A stretch of DNA of 64,000 bases from CAYXPR01 sp964467255 (GTDB taxonomy: Bacteria; Pseudomonadota; Alphaproteobacteria; Rickettsiales; RGZB01): assembly GCA_964467255.1 (NCBI GenBank), contig CAYXPR010000011.1, positions 1 to 64,000 of the forward strand, read 5' to 3'. Both the position numbers and the translations under genes were made by a program. Below the pieces are notes generated by a model. That model had not been told where the DNA came from and did no database searches. It saw only the letters and a list, made by a program, of their open reading frames with translations. The stretch's first letter is position 1. Every line of letters starts with the position of its first letter. Positions 42,301-48,917 of this stretch are shown one piece after another.

Positions 42301-42809
42301 ACCGTGACGCCGCCAATGATGGTGCCAAGCAGGATGGAAAGAAACGTGCCTGCCTCAATGAGGGCATTGCCGCCAATGAGCTCATCTTTGTGGAGGTGGT
42401 CAGGTAGGATGCTGTATTTGATCGGGCCAAAGAAGGCAGATTGTGTGCCGGAAAGAAAAAGTGCGGCAAGCAGGATGTAAGCATTTTCCATGTAAAAACC
42501 GGCGACGGCCCCCATCATAATGAAAACCTCAATCAGTTTGATGATGCGAGTGAGGTTTGATTTTTCGTATTTATCGGCAAGCTGGCCTGCAATAGATGAG
42601 AAGAGAAAAAATGGCAGAATGAAAATACCGGCGGCCATGGTGACCATAATCTGGGCATTTTGCCCTGTTCGCTCTGCAATGACGTAGGTAATCAGAATTA
42701 CCAGTGCGTTTTTCAGCACGTTGTCATTGAACGCTCCTAAAAACTGCGTGCAGAAGAGGGGTAAGAAACGACGGGTTCCCAAAAGGTAAAACTGTGTGTG
42801 CTTAGACAT
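39390..42809 (-). CDS. aas: MFS transporter / acyltransferase / acyl-ACP synthetase fusion (LplT-Aas type)
   Basis: A 1139-residue fusion for lysophospholipid recovery. Residues 1-400 are an LplT-like MFS transporter with about twelve helices. About 440-640 is a PlsC-type acyltransferase (NHTSFLD as HxxxxD motif; VVIFPEGRIT). About 660-1139 is an acyl-adenylating enzyme (FTSGSEGSPKGVVLSHRN, EGYGATETSPV, YDTGDIVDVDEQGYITIKGR in pieces). In E. coli LplT flips lysophospholipid and the separate Aas re-acylates it. I chose ATG 42809, with AAAGGA 9 bases ahead. Its promoter carries a TGAACA-N-TGTTCA site across the -35 box, so it is probably repressed by the TetR protein encoded at 44592-45170. Confidence 0.88.
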   Translation of the reverse strand: MSKHTQFYLLGTRRFLPLFCTQFLGAFNDNVLKNALVILITYVIAERTGQNAQIMVTMAAGIFILPFFLFSSIAGQLADKYEKSNLTRIIKLIEVFIMMGAVAGFYMENAYILLAALFLSGTQSAFFGPIKYSILPDHLHKDELIGGNALIEAGTFLSILLGTIIGGVTVLAENGTFTVSAIIMLGAVIGLISSFFMPKALPPAPDMRLNLNLITETWRIIQYSRTNRDVFLSILGISWFWLIGATFLSQFPTYAKNVLGGNEHVVTLFLTVFSVGIGIGSLFCNRLLKGRVEATYVPAAALGITVFTLDLVYASSQLKPIAGTAIGLAAFLASPEYWRILFDLLMVSACGGIYIVPLYAIMQTRSDKGHRSRTIASNNVMNALFMVVAAIATVVMFAFHFTVIDVFLFTGIINGLMAIYICKLLPHAVLRTFVRWLLKALYGVRATGIENYKDAGDKVLIIANHTSFLDAALIAAYSPDRLTFAVNTHIAKKWWIKPFLVLVDAFPLDPTNPMAIKSLIEAVKQGKKVVIFPEGRITVTGSLMKIYEGPGMIADKAGATLLPVRIDGAQYSPLSRLRGKVRIQKFPRIRLTFLPPRNFVVPAELRGKKRRQAAGAQLYDLMTEMMFESSDCNRTFFQALLDARAIHGGSHKVIEDVERKPLTYTQLIRRCLVLSRVLKRHTKKAEYVGVLMPNMNSTVVLFSALHAAQRVPAMLNFSTGAHAVAAACKTAQIKNVYTSRRFVELGKLEALITAIEKENVTVHYLEDVRQQVNVMDKLYGLANTHSSHIRVPKTAPDKPAVVLFTSGSEGSPKGVVLSHRNLLSNYQQLASRVDFGPTDIVFNALPIFHSFGLTGGTLLPLLSGIKTFFYPSPLHYRIVPELVYDTNATVMFGTDTFLSGYARFAHPYDFYSIRYVFAGAEKLKEETRRIWSEKFGVRIFEGYGATETSPVIATNTPMQNKAGTVGRFMPGVKRRLENVPGVDEGKRLFVQGPNIMLGYLLSTSPGTIVPPADGWYDTGDIVDVDEQGYITIKGRAKRFAKVGGEMVSLTAVESYIASLWPQKQHAVVALPDAKKGEQLVLLTTQADAKRQDILAHFKKQGIAELSIPKYVLPIAAIPLLGTGKVDYVKAKKMAEDLVK

Positions 42810-42894
42810 AAGCAAAAGTCCTTTATATTTACCTAGAATTTCATAGCACCTTCGCTGGGGGCGGGGAAGGGTTTGTTTTAAGATTATGGGGTGT

Positions 42895-42923
42895 AGTTTA
42901 TCGCAATAATGAACAATGTTCAA
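42895..42923 (-). promoter_or_regulatory. Promoter of the acyltransferase-ligase fusion gene
   Basis: On the minus strand TTGAAC (42923-42918) and TAAACT (42900-42895) are 17 bases apart. The -35 box lies inside the inverted repeat at 42910-42922, so a bound repressor would block polymerase directly. Confidence 0.55.
42910..42922. promoter_or_regulatory. TetR operator candidate, site 1
   Basis: TGAACAATGTTCA, a perfect palindrome around one central base, identical to the site next to the tetR gene at 45215-45227. It covers the -35 box of the minus-strand aas promoter and lies eight bases upstream of the plus-strand promoter at 42931. Confidence 0.7.
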
Positions 42924-42930
42924 TATAAGA

Positions 42931-42959
42931 TTGACAAAGGGGAGGGTGTTTTATATATT
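42931..42959 (+). promoter_or_regulatory. Strong sigma-70 promoter of the 40-residue peptide gene
   Basis: TTGACA (42931-42936) and TATATT (42954-42959) with a 17-base spacer, close to full consensus. Transcription would start near 42966, inside operator site 2. This supports the small gene at 42992 as a genuine, regulated gene. Confidence 0.65.
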
Positions 42960-42963
42960 GATA

Positions 42964-42976
42964 TGAACAAAGTTCA
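42964..42976. promoter_or_regulatory. TetR operator candidate, site 2
   Basis: TGAACAAAGTTCA, the same TGAAC/GTTCA half-sites with the same total length as sites 1 and 3, one arm base changed. It covers the predicted transcription start of the small peptide gene. Confidence 0.6.
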
Positions 42977-42991
42977 TGATATGAGGTTGTT

Positions 42992-43114
42992 ATGGCATTT
43001 TTTGTGGGTTTTTTGGCCGGATTAGGAGCAGTGGCTATCGGTTTTGCTCTTATAAAAAGCTGCCATGCCGCAACCCCGTATTTTCCCAGCTGTCAGATGG
43101 ATGAGTGGTTCTAG
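42992..43114 (+). CDS. 40-residue membrane peptide, unknown function
   Basis: A very short gene: Met, then one hydrophobic helix (FFVGFLAGLGAVAIGFALI), a short KSCHAATPYF stretch and an acidic end (QMDEWF). GAGG lies six bases before the ATG. Two cysteines, Cys24 and Cys34, follow the membrane helix. Evidence that it is real is the near-consensus promoter in front, two TetR-type operators flanking that promoter, and a stop interlocked in CTAG with the convergent ceramidase-like gene. It may be a small regulator or subunit of a lipid enzyme in the same regulon, but no family is recognised. Confidence 0.55.
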   Translation: MAFFVGFLAGLGAVAIGFALIKSCHAATPYFPSCQMDEWF

Positions 43115-43902
43115 GCTTCTGTTTTTGTGGGAATAAGCGCTCGGCGTTTTAGGTAAAGAGCCACGGCTGCAATCGAAAATGAGGCGGCAATGTGTTTGAG
43201 GCTATGGCCGCTAACCAGTTGCCCTGTATACTCAAAAACACGATTGTCAAAATGCTCTAGCAATTTTGCGAGAATGTACCACAGTAGGGCGTAAGCCAAG
43301 TAGCGTATGCTGGTATAGCGCCCGGGGAAAAAGAAAAACAAGGCAGGCATTAACGCAAGGGGTAGAAACTGCACCAGCAGGTAAGGGCGCAAATCGCCAT
43401 GGCCGAGTGATTCCGTGTAACTCCAATACAAGACGCTTGCTGCGCCACAGAGAAGGAGAACTGGTAACAACAAGAACCCAGCTTTTTCATTCACCCGCTC
43501 CATCAGCAGCAATGAGAAAAATGACATGAATGCAATGGTCATCGGCAGCCTGTCCCAGACTAGCGTATGGTTGGTGGGATTCATGTGGTAATACGCAGAA
43601 CCAAGGCTAATCAGAATACTGGCGAGAAAGAAAAGCTTCCACACCATTGCTTCATAGCGAAGGGTAAAAAAGGAAGGATTCTGCTTGTTCAGAAAAATTA
43701 CTTTAAGGCCCATGATACCAAAGAATGCGAAAAAGAAATTAGACGCCACGTCAAAAAAATTAGCGATGCCCAGAAAGGGCCTGACATCGGCAAAACGATG
43801 ATATTCCGGGTTTTGAGCAACCGTTGGTAAAAGCAACATGGTTGCCATACAAGTGCTGATTGATACCAAGAGCAGCAGGCTATTTTTTGCTTTTTGATTC
43901 AC
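43111..43902 (-). CDS. Ceramidase-like membrane hydrolase (CREST superfamily)
   Basis: A 263-residue protein with about seven membrane helices and the scattered polar residues of alkaline ceramidases and other CREST proteins: GSAYYHMNP (Ser and His), WDRLPM (Asp) and SGHSLKHIAAS (paired histidines near the end). These form a metal-dependent lipid amide hydrolase site in the known enzymes. In a bacterium without evident sphingolipid genes here, the substrate may be an N-acyl lipid instead. It overlaps the lipase gene by 23 bases and probably forms an operon with it and tetR. Confidence 0.7.
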   Translation of the reverse strand: MNQKAKNSLLLLVSISTCMATMLLLPTVAQNPEYHRFADVRPFLGIANFFDVASNFFFAFFGIMGLKVIFLNKQNPSFFTLRYEAMVWKLFFLASILISLGSAYYHMNPTNHTLVWDRLPMTIAFMSFFSLLLMERVNEKAGFLLLPVLLLCGAASVLYWSYTESLGHGDLRPYLLVQFLPLALMPALFFFFPGRYTSIRYLAYALLWYILAKLLEHFDNRVFEYTGQLVSGHSLKHIAASFSIAAVALYLKRRALIPTKTEA

Positions 43903-44599
43903 GGATAAATTTTCCTTTTTTAAGGAAATGGGTGGTTTGTTTAATGGCCTCAGCGTTTGTCATGATGAAGGTGTGGCTGGCTGCTATTGTGATATGGTCT
44001 TTCATGCCTTTGAGGCGTGTGCTTTGAACACTTACTTTGCCGTCGTCTTCCCCCGGGATAATGACCGAAGAAATGGGGTCGATGGTGCTTGTGCCCGCAA
44101 TGACTCCCACAGGATAGGTGACTTTCGGCAGCGTGTTCGGAACACTATTAATTGCGGTCGTCAGTTCTTGCCCTGCGGGGCCATAAGCACGCTTAAATAG
44201 TGGGTTGTTTTTCCAGAAGTCGGCCACTTCGCTACCTTGGTTGGGCGGCCCCAACATCACCACGCGCCCCAAGTGTGTGGGTTTATATTTGGCAATAAAG
44301 GCGCGGGTTATAATGCAGCCCATCGAATAGCCGACAAAGTGAACCGTGTCTTTTTTGTTTTTCCACAGTGGCGCTGTTTGCTTGTGTACGTATTCTGTGA
44401 GCGCGGTGATGTCGTGATCGGTTGAGGGGTAGTTGATATTGTGTACCGTGTAGCCTTCTTTTTCCAAGGCGCTGGCAAGCTTGTCCATAGAGCTGCTGGT
44501 GCGGGCAATGCCATGCAGCACGATGACATGTTCAGCCGCCAGTAAAGGCATTGGCATAAGGCAGAGAAAAATAAACAGGCATATAAACCATTTACGCAT
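43880..44599 (-). CDS. Exported alpha/beta-hydrolase, lipase-like
   Basis: A 239-residue protein with a signal peptide (about 1-22, LLAAEH end). The oxyanion region is in VIVLHGIARTSSSM, the nucleophile in VGYSMGCIITRAF, a LGPPNQGSEVADF stretch follows that is typical of triacylglycerol lipases, and the catalytic histidine is probably in AASHTFIM near residue 210. So it is a periplasmic or secreted esterase/lipase. ATG 44599 overlaps the end of tetR by eight bases, showing cotranscription with the regulator and with the ceramidase-like gene after it. Confidence 0.8.
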   Translation of the reverse strand: MRKWFICLFIFLCLMPMPLLAAEHVIVLHGIARTSSSMDKLASALEKEGYTVHNINYPSTDHDITALTEYVHKQTAPLWKNKKDTVHFVGYSMGCIITRAFIAKYKPTHLGRVVMLGPPNQGSEVADFWKNNPLFKRAYGPAGQELTTAINSVPNTLPKVTYPVGVIAGTSTIDPISSVIIPGEDDGKVSVQSTRLKGMKDHITIAASHTFIMTNAEAIKQTTHFLKKGKFIRESKSKK

Positions 44600-45170
44600 G
44601 GCGCCGTACCCCACTTAGATACGCATCAATCAATGCCTGAGCGAGCACGGCCGCGGATTCAGATTTTGTGGTTTCCAGTGTTCCATTCAGCGAAAGGGAA
44701 CAAATGCCGTGAATGCTGGCCCAAAGCACTTTTGCAGATTTTCTGAGCGCCTTTTTATCGACCTCTATTTCTTTTGTTAAGAGTTGTTCGGCAAGCGAGA
44801 ACATGCGGTCGATGCGGGCTTGATACCACCCCGGTAAAGCGCTCGATGTTTTGCGTGTGTGCTCAAAAAGCATATTCCACACATGTGGGTTAGCGCCCGC
44901 AAAGCGAAGATAGGCTTTTGCTAACGCGCTGATAGAGCGGGCGGACTTCATTTCATCATGCATGGCGTCGAGCGTGCGGGCATTAACGTGTAAAATAACA
45001 TCATCAAGGTTATCAAACAGATTATAGAGTGTGCCTAAAGCATAGCCGACTTCTGTGCTGATGCTACGCGCCGTGAGTGCAGAAAAGCCCTGGCTGCGAA
45101 CAATTTTTTCCGCCGCATTCAGGGTTTTTTCTTTGAGCACATCGTGTGGTTGGCGTGGCTTTTTGGCCAT
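44592..45170 (-). CDS. TetR-family transcriptional repressor
   Basis: A 192-residue TetR protein. The N-terminal DNA-binding domain is clear: LNAAEKIVRSQGFSALTARSIS (in part) and VGYALGTLYNLFDNLDDVIL, the typical YNLFDNLDD end of the HTH. The C-terminal ligand domain (about 75-192) has the TetR_C WHG-like WASIHGICSLSLNGT segment. Start ATG 45170 has AAGGA at nine bases. Its own promoter carries TGAACAATGTTCA over the -35 box, so it likely represses itself and its lipase-ceramidase operon, the divergent ydbH unit, aas and the small peptide gene. The ligand is unknown; a fatty acyl compound is reasonable. Confidence 0.85.
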   Translation of the reverse strand: MAKKPRQPHDVLKEKTLNAAEKIVRSQGFSALTARSISTEVGYALGTLYNLFDNLDDVILHVNARTLDAMHDEMKSARSISALAKAYLRFAGANPHVWNMLFEHTRKTSSALPGWYQARIDRMFSLAEQLLTKEIEVDKKALRKSAKVLWASIHGICSLSLNGTLETTKSESAAVLAQALIDAYLSGVRRHA

Positions 45171-45199
45171 AAGGCTATTCCTTGCGGTTATGGGGAGTG

Positions 45200-45228
45200 A
45201 TTCTACATCAAAACTGAACAATGTTCAA
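45200..45228 (-). promoter_or_regulatory. Promoter of the tetR-lipase-ceramidase operon
   Basis: On the minus strand TTGAAC (45228-45223) and TAGAAT (45205-45200) are 17 bases apart. The -35 box is embedded in the operator at 45215-45227, the same arrangement as at aas. Confidence 0.65.
45215..45227. promoter_or_regulatory. TetR operator candidate, site 3
   Basis: TGAACAATGTTCA, identical to site 1 over all 13 bases, between the divergent tetR and ydbH genes. It covers the tetR -35 box and ends seven bases before the ydbH -35 box. Confidence 0.75.
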
Positions 45229-45234
45229 TTACTA

Positions 45235-45262
45235 TTGCATAAATCGTGCGGCACTGTATACT
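45235..45262 (+). promoter_or_regulatory. Promoter of the ydbH-ynbE-ydbL operon
   Basis: TTGCAT (45235-45240) and TATACT (45257-45262) with a 16-base spacer, directly downstream of operator site 3; the ATG follows after nine bases, so the leader is almost absent. Confidence 0.5.
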
Positions 45263-45271
45263 TTAAGCCAT

Positions 45272-46645
45272 ATGAAAAAATGGATTACCATCTTTTTTAT
45301 TTTAGTGATAGCTGCCGCAGGCACGGTGGTGCTTTTATGGCAAAAGCTGCCCTATAAAAATGCTGCAGCCCGCCACGTTGTGGCGCTGCTTGAAAAAGAA
45401 GGAATTACAGTAAAATCACTTCAGGTGGAATATCTGTCTGCAGATAAAGCGGTGCTGAAGGATATTGAATTGGGTGCTGAGGAAGCATTCACCATCAAAC
45501 AAGTGGATGTTTCTTATAATCCTCTTTCGCGAACTCTTACCAGTGTGGAAATAAAAGGCCTAACCCTCAATGCATATCAAAAAAACAATGCGTGGGTGTT
45601 GGGTGGCCTTGAGGTGCTGCTGGGGCGCCCGAAAACAGAAGCCTCGCCAACAGAATTGCCTTTAACACAAGTTGCGTTAGCTGCACTGTTTCTGCCGGGT
45701 AGCTTACAAATAACCGATAGCGTATTGAATGTGAGGGGCGTTGCTTTGAAGGCTTCCATACCGTTTGAAGCGTCGTATGCCTATGCTCCGGTGCCAACGC
45801 TCACTGTCTCTAGCTCACGGATTGCTATAGAGCAGAAGCCATATACGGTGGATATGGAACCAGTGAAGATGACATTGATTTTAGAGGAAGCCGCAAAAAT
45901 ATGGAATGGTACGATTAATTCCCCAAAAATTGTAGCAGCAGGACTGCCGCAACCTTTACCGGAAGCAAAACTCGAAGGAAGTCTTGTTCTGAATCATGAA
46001 GGATTCGCCGGCAACTTTCATCTTAAAACAAAAGGCGAAGAAGAGTTAAAGCTTGCTCTGGATATGCCCATAAAAGCTCCGGAAAAAACACTGCTGACGG
46101 TAAACCATTTTGTTATGCCGTGGGGCGGTGGGCGCATCAGCGCAAAATCCGTTAAAGTTCCACTGGCAATGGATAGGTCTATCGACATTGCCCTGCGCCT
46201 AGACGATGTAGACGTGGAAGCGCTTTTGAGCGCTGCGAGCCAAGGTAAAGTGCAGGGCACGGGTAAAATGAGCGGTGTTTTGCCGATTACCTATTATCCC
46301 GATGGAAAGATTGTGCTAGGCGAGGGCGGCGCGGAAGCGATTGAAAGTGGTACAATTTCGCTTTCGCCGGATGCATTGCCTGCGCAAGGCGGTGCAGAGC
46401 TGGATGTGCTGAAGGCGGCTTTGCAGAATTTTCACTATACTTCCCTTAAAATTAAGGTATCGTCAGACGCAGGAGATAAGTCGCTGATTAGCCTTGCTTT
46501 GGAAGGGCAAAACCCTGACGCTTTTGAGGGGCGGCCCGTAAAACTAAACGTGAATTTAACCGGCGATATTCTCCCTTTAATTCAGCAGAGCCTGCTGCCG
46601 ATGAATGACTTCAGGCAATTGCTCCACACAGAGGATAAGCAATGA
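45272..46645 (+). CDS. ydbH: YdbH-like intermembrane lipid-transport protein
   Basis: A 457-residue protein with one N-terminal membrane anchor (about 4-22) and a long beta-rich periplasmic part, AsmA/YdbH-like. The last third holds the most conserved family segment (GTGKMSGVLPITYYPDGKIV in its core, then EAIESGTISLSP). In E. coli YdbH and YnbE form a bridge between inner and outer membranes that helps keep outer-membrane lipid balance. This copy is about half the length of the enterobacterial one. It overlaps ynbE by ATGA. The shared operator with tetR puts it in the lipid regulon. Confidence 0.75.
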   Translation: MKKWITIFFILVIAAAGTVVLLWQKLPYKNAAARHVVALLEKEGITVKSLQVEYLSADKAVLKDIELGAEEAFTIKQVDVSYNPLSRTLTSVEIKGLTLNAYQKNNAWVLGGLEVLLGRPKTEASPTELPLTQVALAALFLPGSLQITDSVLNVRGVALKASIPFEASYAYAPVPTLTVSSSRIAIEQKPYTVDMEPVKMTLILEEAAKIWNGTINSPKIVAAGLPQPLPEAKLEGSLVLNHEGFAGNFHLKTKGEEELKLALDMPIKAPEKTLLTVNHFVMPWGGGRISAKSVKVPLAMDRSIDIALRLDDVDVEALLSAASQGKVQGTGKMSGVLPITYYPDGKIVLGEGGAEAIESGTISLSPDALPAQGGAELDVLKAALQNFHYTSLKIKVSSDAGDKSLISLALEGQNPDAFEGRPVKLNVNLTGDILPLIQQSLLPMNDFRQLLHTEDKQ

Positions 46646-46845
46646 AAAAACAGACCGCAAAAAATATGATTCTGATGCTGGCGCTCTTTGTGCCAGCGCT
46701 GATGGCATGCACACCGCAGGTGCAGCTTGCTGCGCCGGATAAGCCGGTGGAAATCAATTTGAATGTGAACATCGAACATCGCATCAAAGTTGAAATCGAA
46801 AAAGACGTCAAAAAGGCAATTACAAGCAATCCTGATATATTCTAG
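46642..46845 (+). CDS. ynbE: YnbE-like lipoprotein
   Basis: A 67-residue lipoprotein: a basic start, hydrophobic segment and lipobox LMACT near residue 23, then the family motif PVEINLNVNIEHRIKVEIEKD (here in part) and a short lysine-rich end. YnbE is the outer-membrane partner of YdbH. The overlap with ydbH and the following ydbL gene reproduces the E. coli ydbH-ynbE-ydbL order. Confidence 0.85.
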   Translation: MKKQTAKNMILMLALFVPALMACTPQVQLAAPDKPVEINLNVNIEHRIKVEIEKDVKKAITSNPDIF

Positions 46846-46859
46846 TGTTGGAGAGTATG

Positions 46860-47198
46860 ATGAAAAAATATACACGTATTATGTCGACCGCTGCCGTAGC
46901 GCTGCTGATTTCTGCGGCATCGTTCCCTGTATTTGCACTTGATTTACAGCAGGCCCGCACAGGTGGTCAGTTGGGCGAACAGGCAGATGGCTATGTGGCT
47001 GTGTTACAGCAAAGCCCAGAAGCCAAAGAACTTGCGGCACAAGTGAACCAGCGCCGCCGCGAAGAATATCAGCGCATTTCAAAAGAAAACGGCCAGCCGG
47101 TAGACATCGTTGGGAAGCTTGCGGCCGAACAGATTGTGCAGAAATTGGCACCGGGTAGCATGTATCAGGGTGCTGACGGTAGCTGGAAGAAGCGCTAA
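46860..47198 (+). CDS. ydbL: YdbL-like periplasmic protein (DUF1318)
   Basis: A 112-residue exported protein: signal peptide about 1-28 (ending VFALD), then LQQARTGGQLGEQADGYVAV (in part), VNQRRREEYQRIS and AAEQIVQKLAPG, all characteristic of YdbL/DUF1318. It is thought to help the YdbH-YnbE bridge assemble. Two adjacent ATG codons (46857, 46860) are possible; I use the second, since GGAGAG at 46850-46855 leaves a better spacing. It ends four bases before the stop of a convergent lipoprotein gene. Confidence 0.85.
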   Translation: MKKYTRIMSTAAVALLISAASFPVFALDLQQARTGGQLGEQADGYVAVLQQSPEAKELAAQVNQRRREEYQRISKENGQPVDIVGKLAAEQIVQKLAPGSMYQGADGSWKKR

Positions 47199-47202
47199 TC
47201 GC

Positions 47203-47928
47203 TTACTCGCTGACCACTTCGTAAATCAGCACTTCGCCATCGGCCTTGTGCACTTTGATTTTTACCGACTTATACCGGATATACTCTGAGTTAGCAGGGT
47301 AAGTGAGCGCTTCTGCCATGTTGGGGAGTGGCGCGCCCTGTTCCGTGTATTGCTTCTGCGATAGGTTAATCTGGTTGTTGGAAAAGCCGCTGTAAATCAG
47401 TTCCACCCATTCTTGAAAGTCGCGGCGCAGCACATCACCCGGGCGGGAGATTTGAACGCGTGCATTGACGGGGCTAACATTCACCAATGTTTCCACTTTG
47501 TTCCCTGGGGCGATGACTTTGTTGCTGACAAGGCCGGTTTCATCCATCAGGATTTGATAAGGCTCTTCTTCAAACATCACCTCAATGGCGCTGTAGCGTT
47601 TGCCATCGACTTCCACCTGATAGGTGGCGGGGTAGGCAACACCCTGCTTTAACATGAAGGAAATACGCGGCGAGCTGACAGAAATATCCATGGTTGGGAT
47701 GCCGGCGTATTTATCCTGAATGCTGACGAGGTACGCCTTGCGCTGGATAACAGGCTGACCGACATAAGAGGTTTGAATTTGGCCAATAACATAATTTTTT
47801 TCAGCCTCCACGCGCTGCGTGCTTTGAATGGCTTCGGTGGGTGCGATATCAATCCGGGTCATTTTTGCGGAGGTAGCACACGCTGAAAGCAGCAGGCAGA
47901 TGCAAACGATAGAATAATGTTTAGCCAT
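47203..47928 (-). CDS. Lipoprotein, unknown function
   Basis: A 241-residue lipoprotein with signal peptide and lipobox LLSACAT (Cys17). The mature part is mostly beta-strand by composition, with repeated patterns of short strands (YVIGQIQTSYVGQPVIQRKA, ISVSSPRISFML, YQVEVDGKRYSAIEVMF, each separate). The last 40 residues include YIRYKSVKIKVHKADG. There are no cysteines besides the lipidation site. I do not recognise a family. It is convergent with the YdbL gene and may be an outer-membrane component, but that is inferred only from the lipobox. Confidence 0.6.
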   Translation of the reverse strand: MAKHYSIVCICLLLSACATSAKMTRIDIAPTEAIQSTQRVEAEKNYVIGQIQTSYVGQPVIQRKAYLVSIQDKYAGIPTMDISVSSPRISFMLKQGVAYPATYQVEVDGKRYSAIEVMFEEEPYQILMDETGLVSNKVIAPGNKVETLVNVSPVNARVQISRPGDVLRRDFQEWVELIYSGFSNNQINLSQKQYTEQGAPLPNMAEALTYPANSEYIRYKSVKIKVHKADGEVLIYEVVSE

Positions 47929-48006
47929 AAAAATCCATTAACACTGGTAATTGAGGTGAGGCGTGAGTATATAAACCTATAAGCCCATCAAGCAATAGGA
48001 TTTACC

Positions 48007-48372
48007 ATGCAGAAAATATTGAGCCTGTTTAGCGTTATAATATTGGTCAGCGCGTGCGCGCCCAAAAGCGTTCACGACTTGGGTGAAGTGGATAAACGGA
48101 AGCTTGATAGCATGTTAGAAGAGCGTAATCGTTGCCTCGTCACGCAGGTGCAGCAGCTGGATGATGGTGTGACCGATGCCAGTAAGATTGGTGAAATTGC
48201 CTCTTCCAAATGCGGCTTTTATGAAGAAAATATCCAGCAAACGCTGATGAAGGACTTTGGCATGGAATTGGGGACAGCATGGGCGTATGTGAATAATCTA
48301 CGTATGCAAACCCCCACGCAGCTGGCCGAAGCGGTTTTAATGAACCGTAAAGCTAAACAAACAGGCCAATAA
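48007..48372 (+). CDS. Small lipoprotein, unknown function
   Basis: A 121-residue protein: signal peptide ending in the lipobox LVSACAP (Cys17), then a helical domain with two further cysteines (RNRCLVTQ and SSKCGFYE) that could form a disulfide in the periplasm. The C-terminal third (LGTAWAYVNNLRMQTPTQLAEAVLM) looks helical. No family is recognised. The acetyltransferase gene follows after 27 bases on the same strand. Confidence 0.55.
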   Translation: MQKILSLFSVIILVSACAPKSVHDLGEVDKRKLDSMLEERNRCLVTQVQQLDDGVTDASKIGEIASSKCGFYEENIQQTLMKDFGMELGTAWAYVNNLRMQTPTQLAEAVLMNRKAKQTGQ

Positions 48373-48399
48373 TTGGCTTTAGTATCTGGAGGTTTTGTG

Positions 48400-48678
48400 A
48401 TGGAAAAAGCCTTTAGAAAAAATGAAAGCAAAAGCCGGTATGAGCTGGCAGTAGGCGAGCATGTGGCCTTTGCCGATTACCGACGTGAAGGCCATGTGGT
48501 GCAGATACTGCATGTAGAAACACCGCCGGAACTACGGGGTGGTGGTGTAGCAGGGCAATTGATGGCAGGTGTGGTGGAAAGTGCGCGCGCCGAAGGCCTC
48601 AAAATATATCCCATATGTTCGTATGCCGTGGCATGGTTCAGACGCCACACAGAGCATGGTGATATTTTGAAGTCGTAA
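48400..48678 (+). CDS. YidJ-type GNAT acetyltransferase (COG2388-like)
   Basis: A 92-residue minimal GNAT protein. It matches the short Gcn5-related group: VQILHVETPPELRGGGVAGQLM contains the acetyl-CoA loop RGGGVAGQL, and IYPICSYAVAWFRRH is the usual end of this subfamily. I use ATG 48400, with TCTGGAGG eight bases ahead; the longer frame begins at TTG right after the previous stop. The substrate is unknown in this group. Confidence 0.8.
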   Translation: MEKAFRKNESKSRYELAVGEHVAFADYRREGHVVQILHVETPPELRGGGVAGQLMAGVVESARAEGLKIYPICSYAVAWFRRHTEHGDILKS

Positions 48679-48681
48679 ACC

Positions 48682-48900
48682 CTACGCCTTTTTCACGAAG
48701 CAGGATTTCAGCACCAAGCCTTTGATGTTTTCAGCGCGGCCTTCGATTTCTTCCGGGTCGTTCGTGAGGCGGATGTTCTTCACCACCGTGCCACGCTTTA
48801 AGGTGGCGTTTGCGCCTTTTACCTTAAGGTCTTTAATCAGGCATACGGAATCGCCATCTTTCAGTTCTGCGCCGTTACTGTCTTTGGTGATGTCGTCCAT
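48682..48900 (-). CDS. PhnA/YjdM C-terminal domain protein
   Basis: A 72-residue protein equal to the C-terminal SH3-like domain of the PhnA/YjdM family (DSNGAELKDGDSVCLIKDLKVKG in part, RAENIKGLVLKSCFVKK). The N-terminal zinc ribbon of full-length family members is absent, and there is no upstream coding sequence for it. The 'alkylphosphonate utilisation' name is historical; no phosphonate gene is nearby and the real role is unclear. The exporter gene lies 17 bases upstream on the same strand. Confidence 0.8.
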   Translation of the reverse strand: MDDITKDSNGAELKDGDSVCLIKDLKVKGANATLKRGTVVKNIRLTNDPEEIEGRAENIKGLVLKSCFVKKA

Positions 48901-48917
48901 GAGGATGCCTTTCTTTA

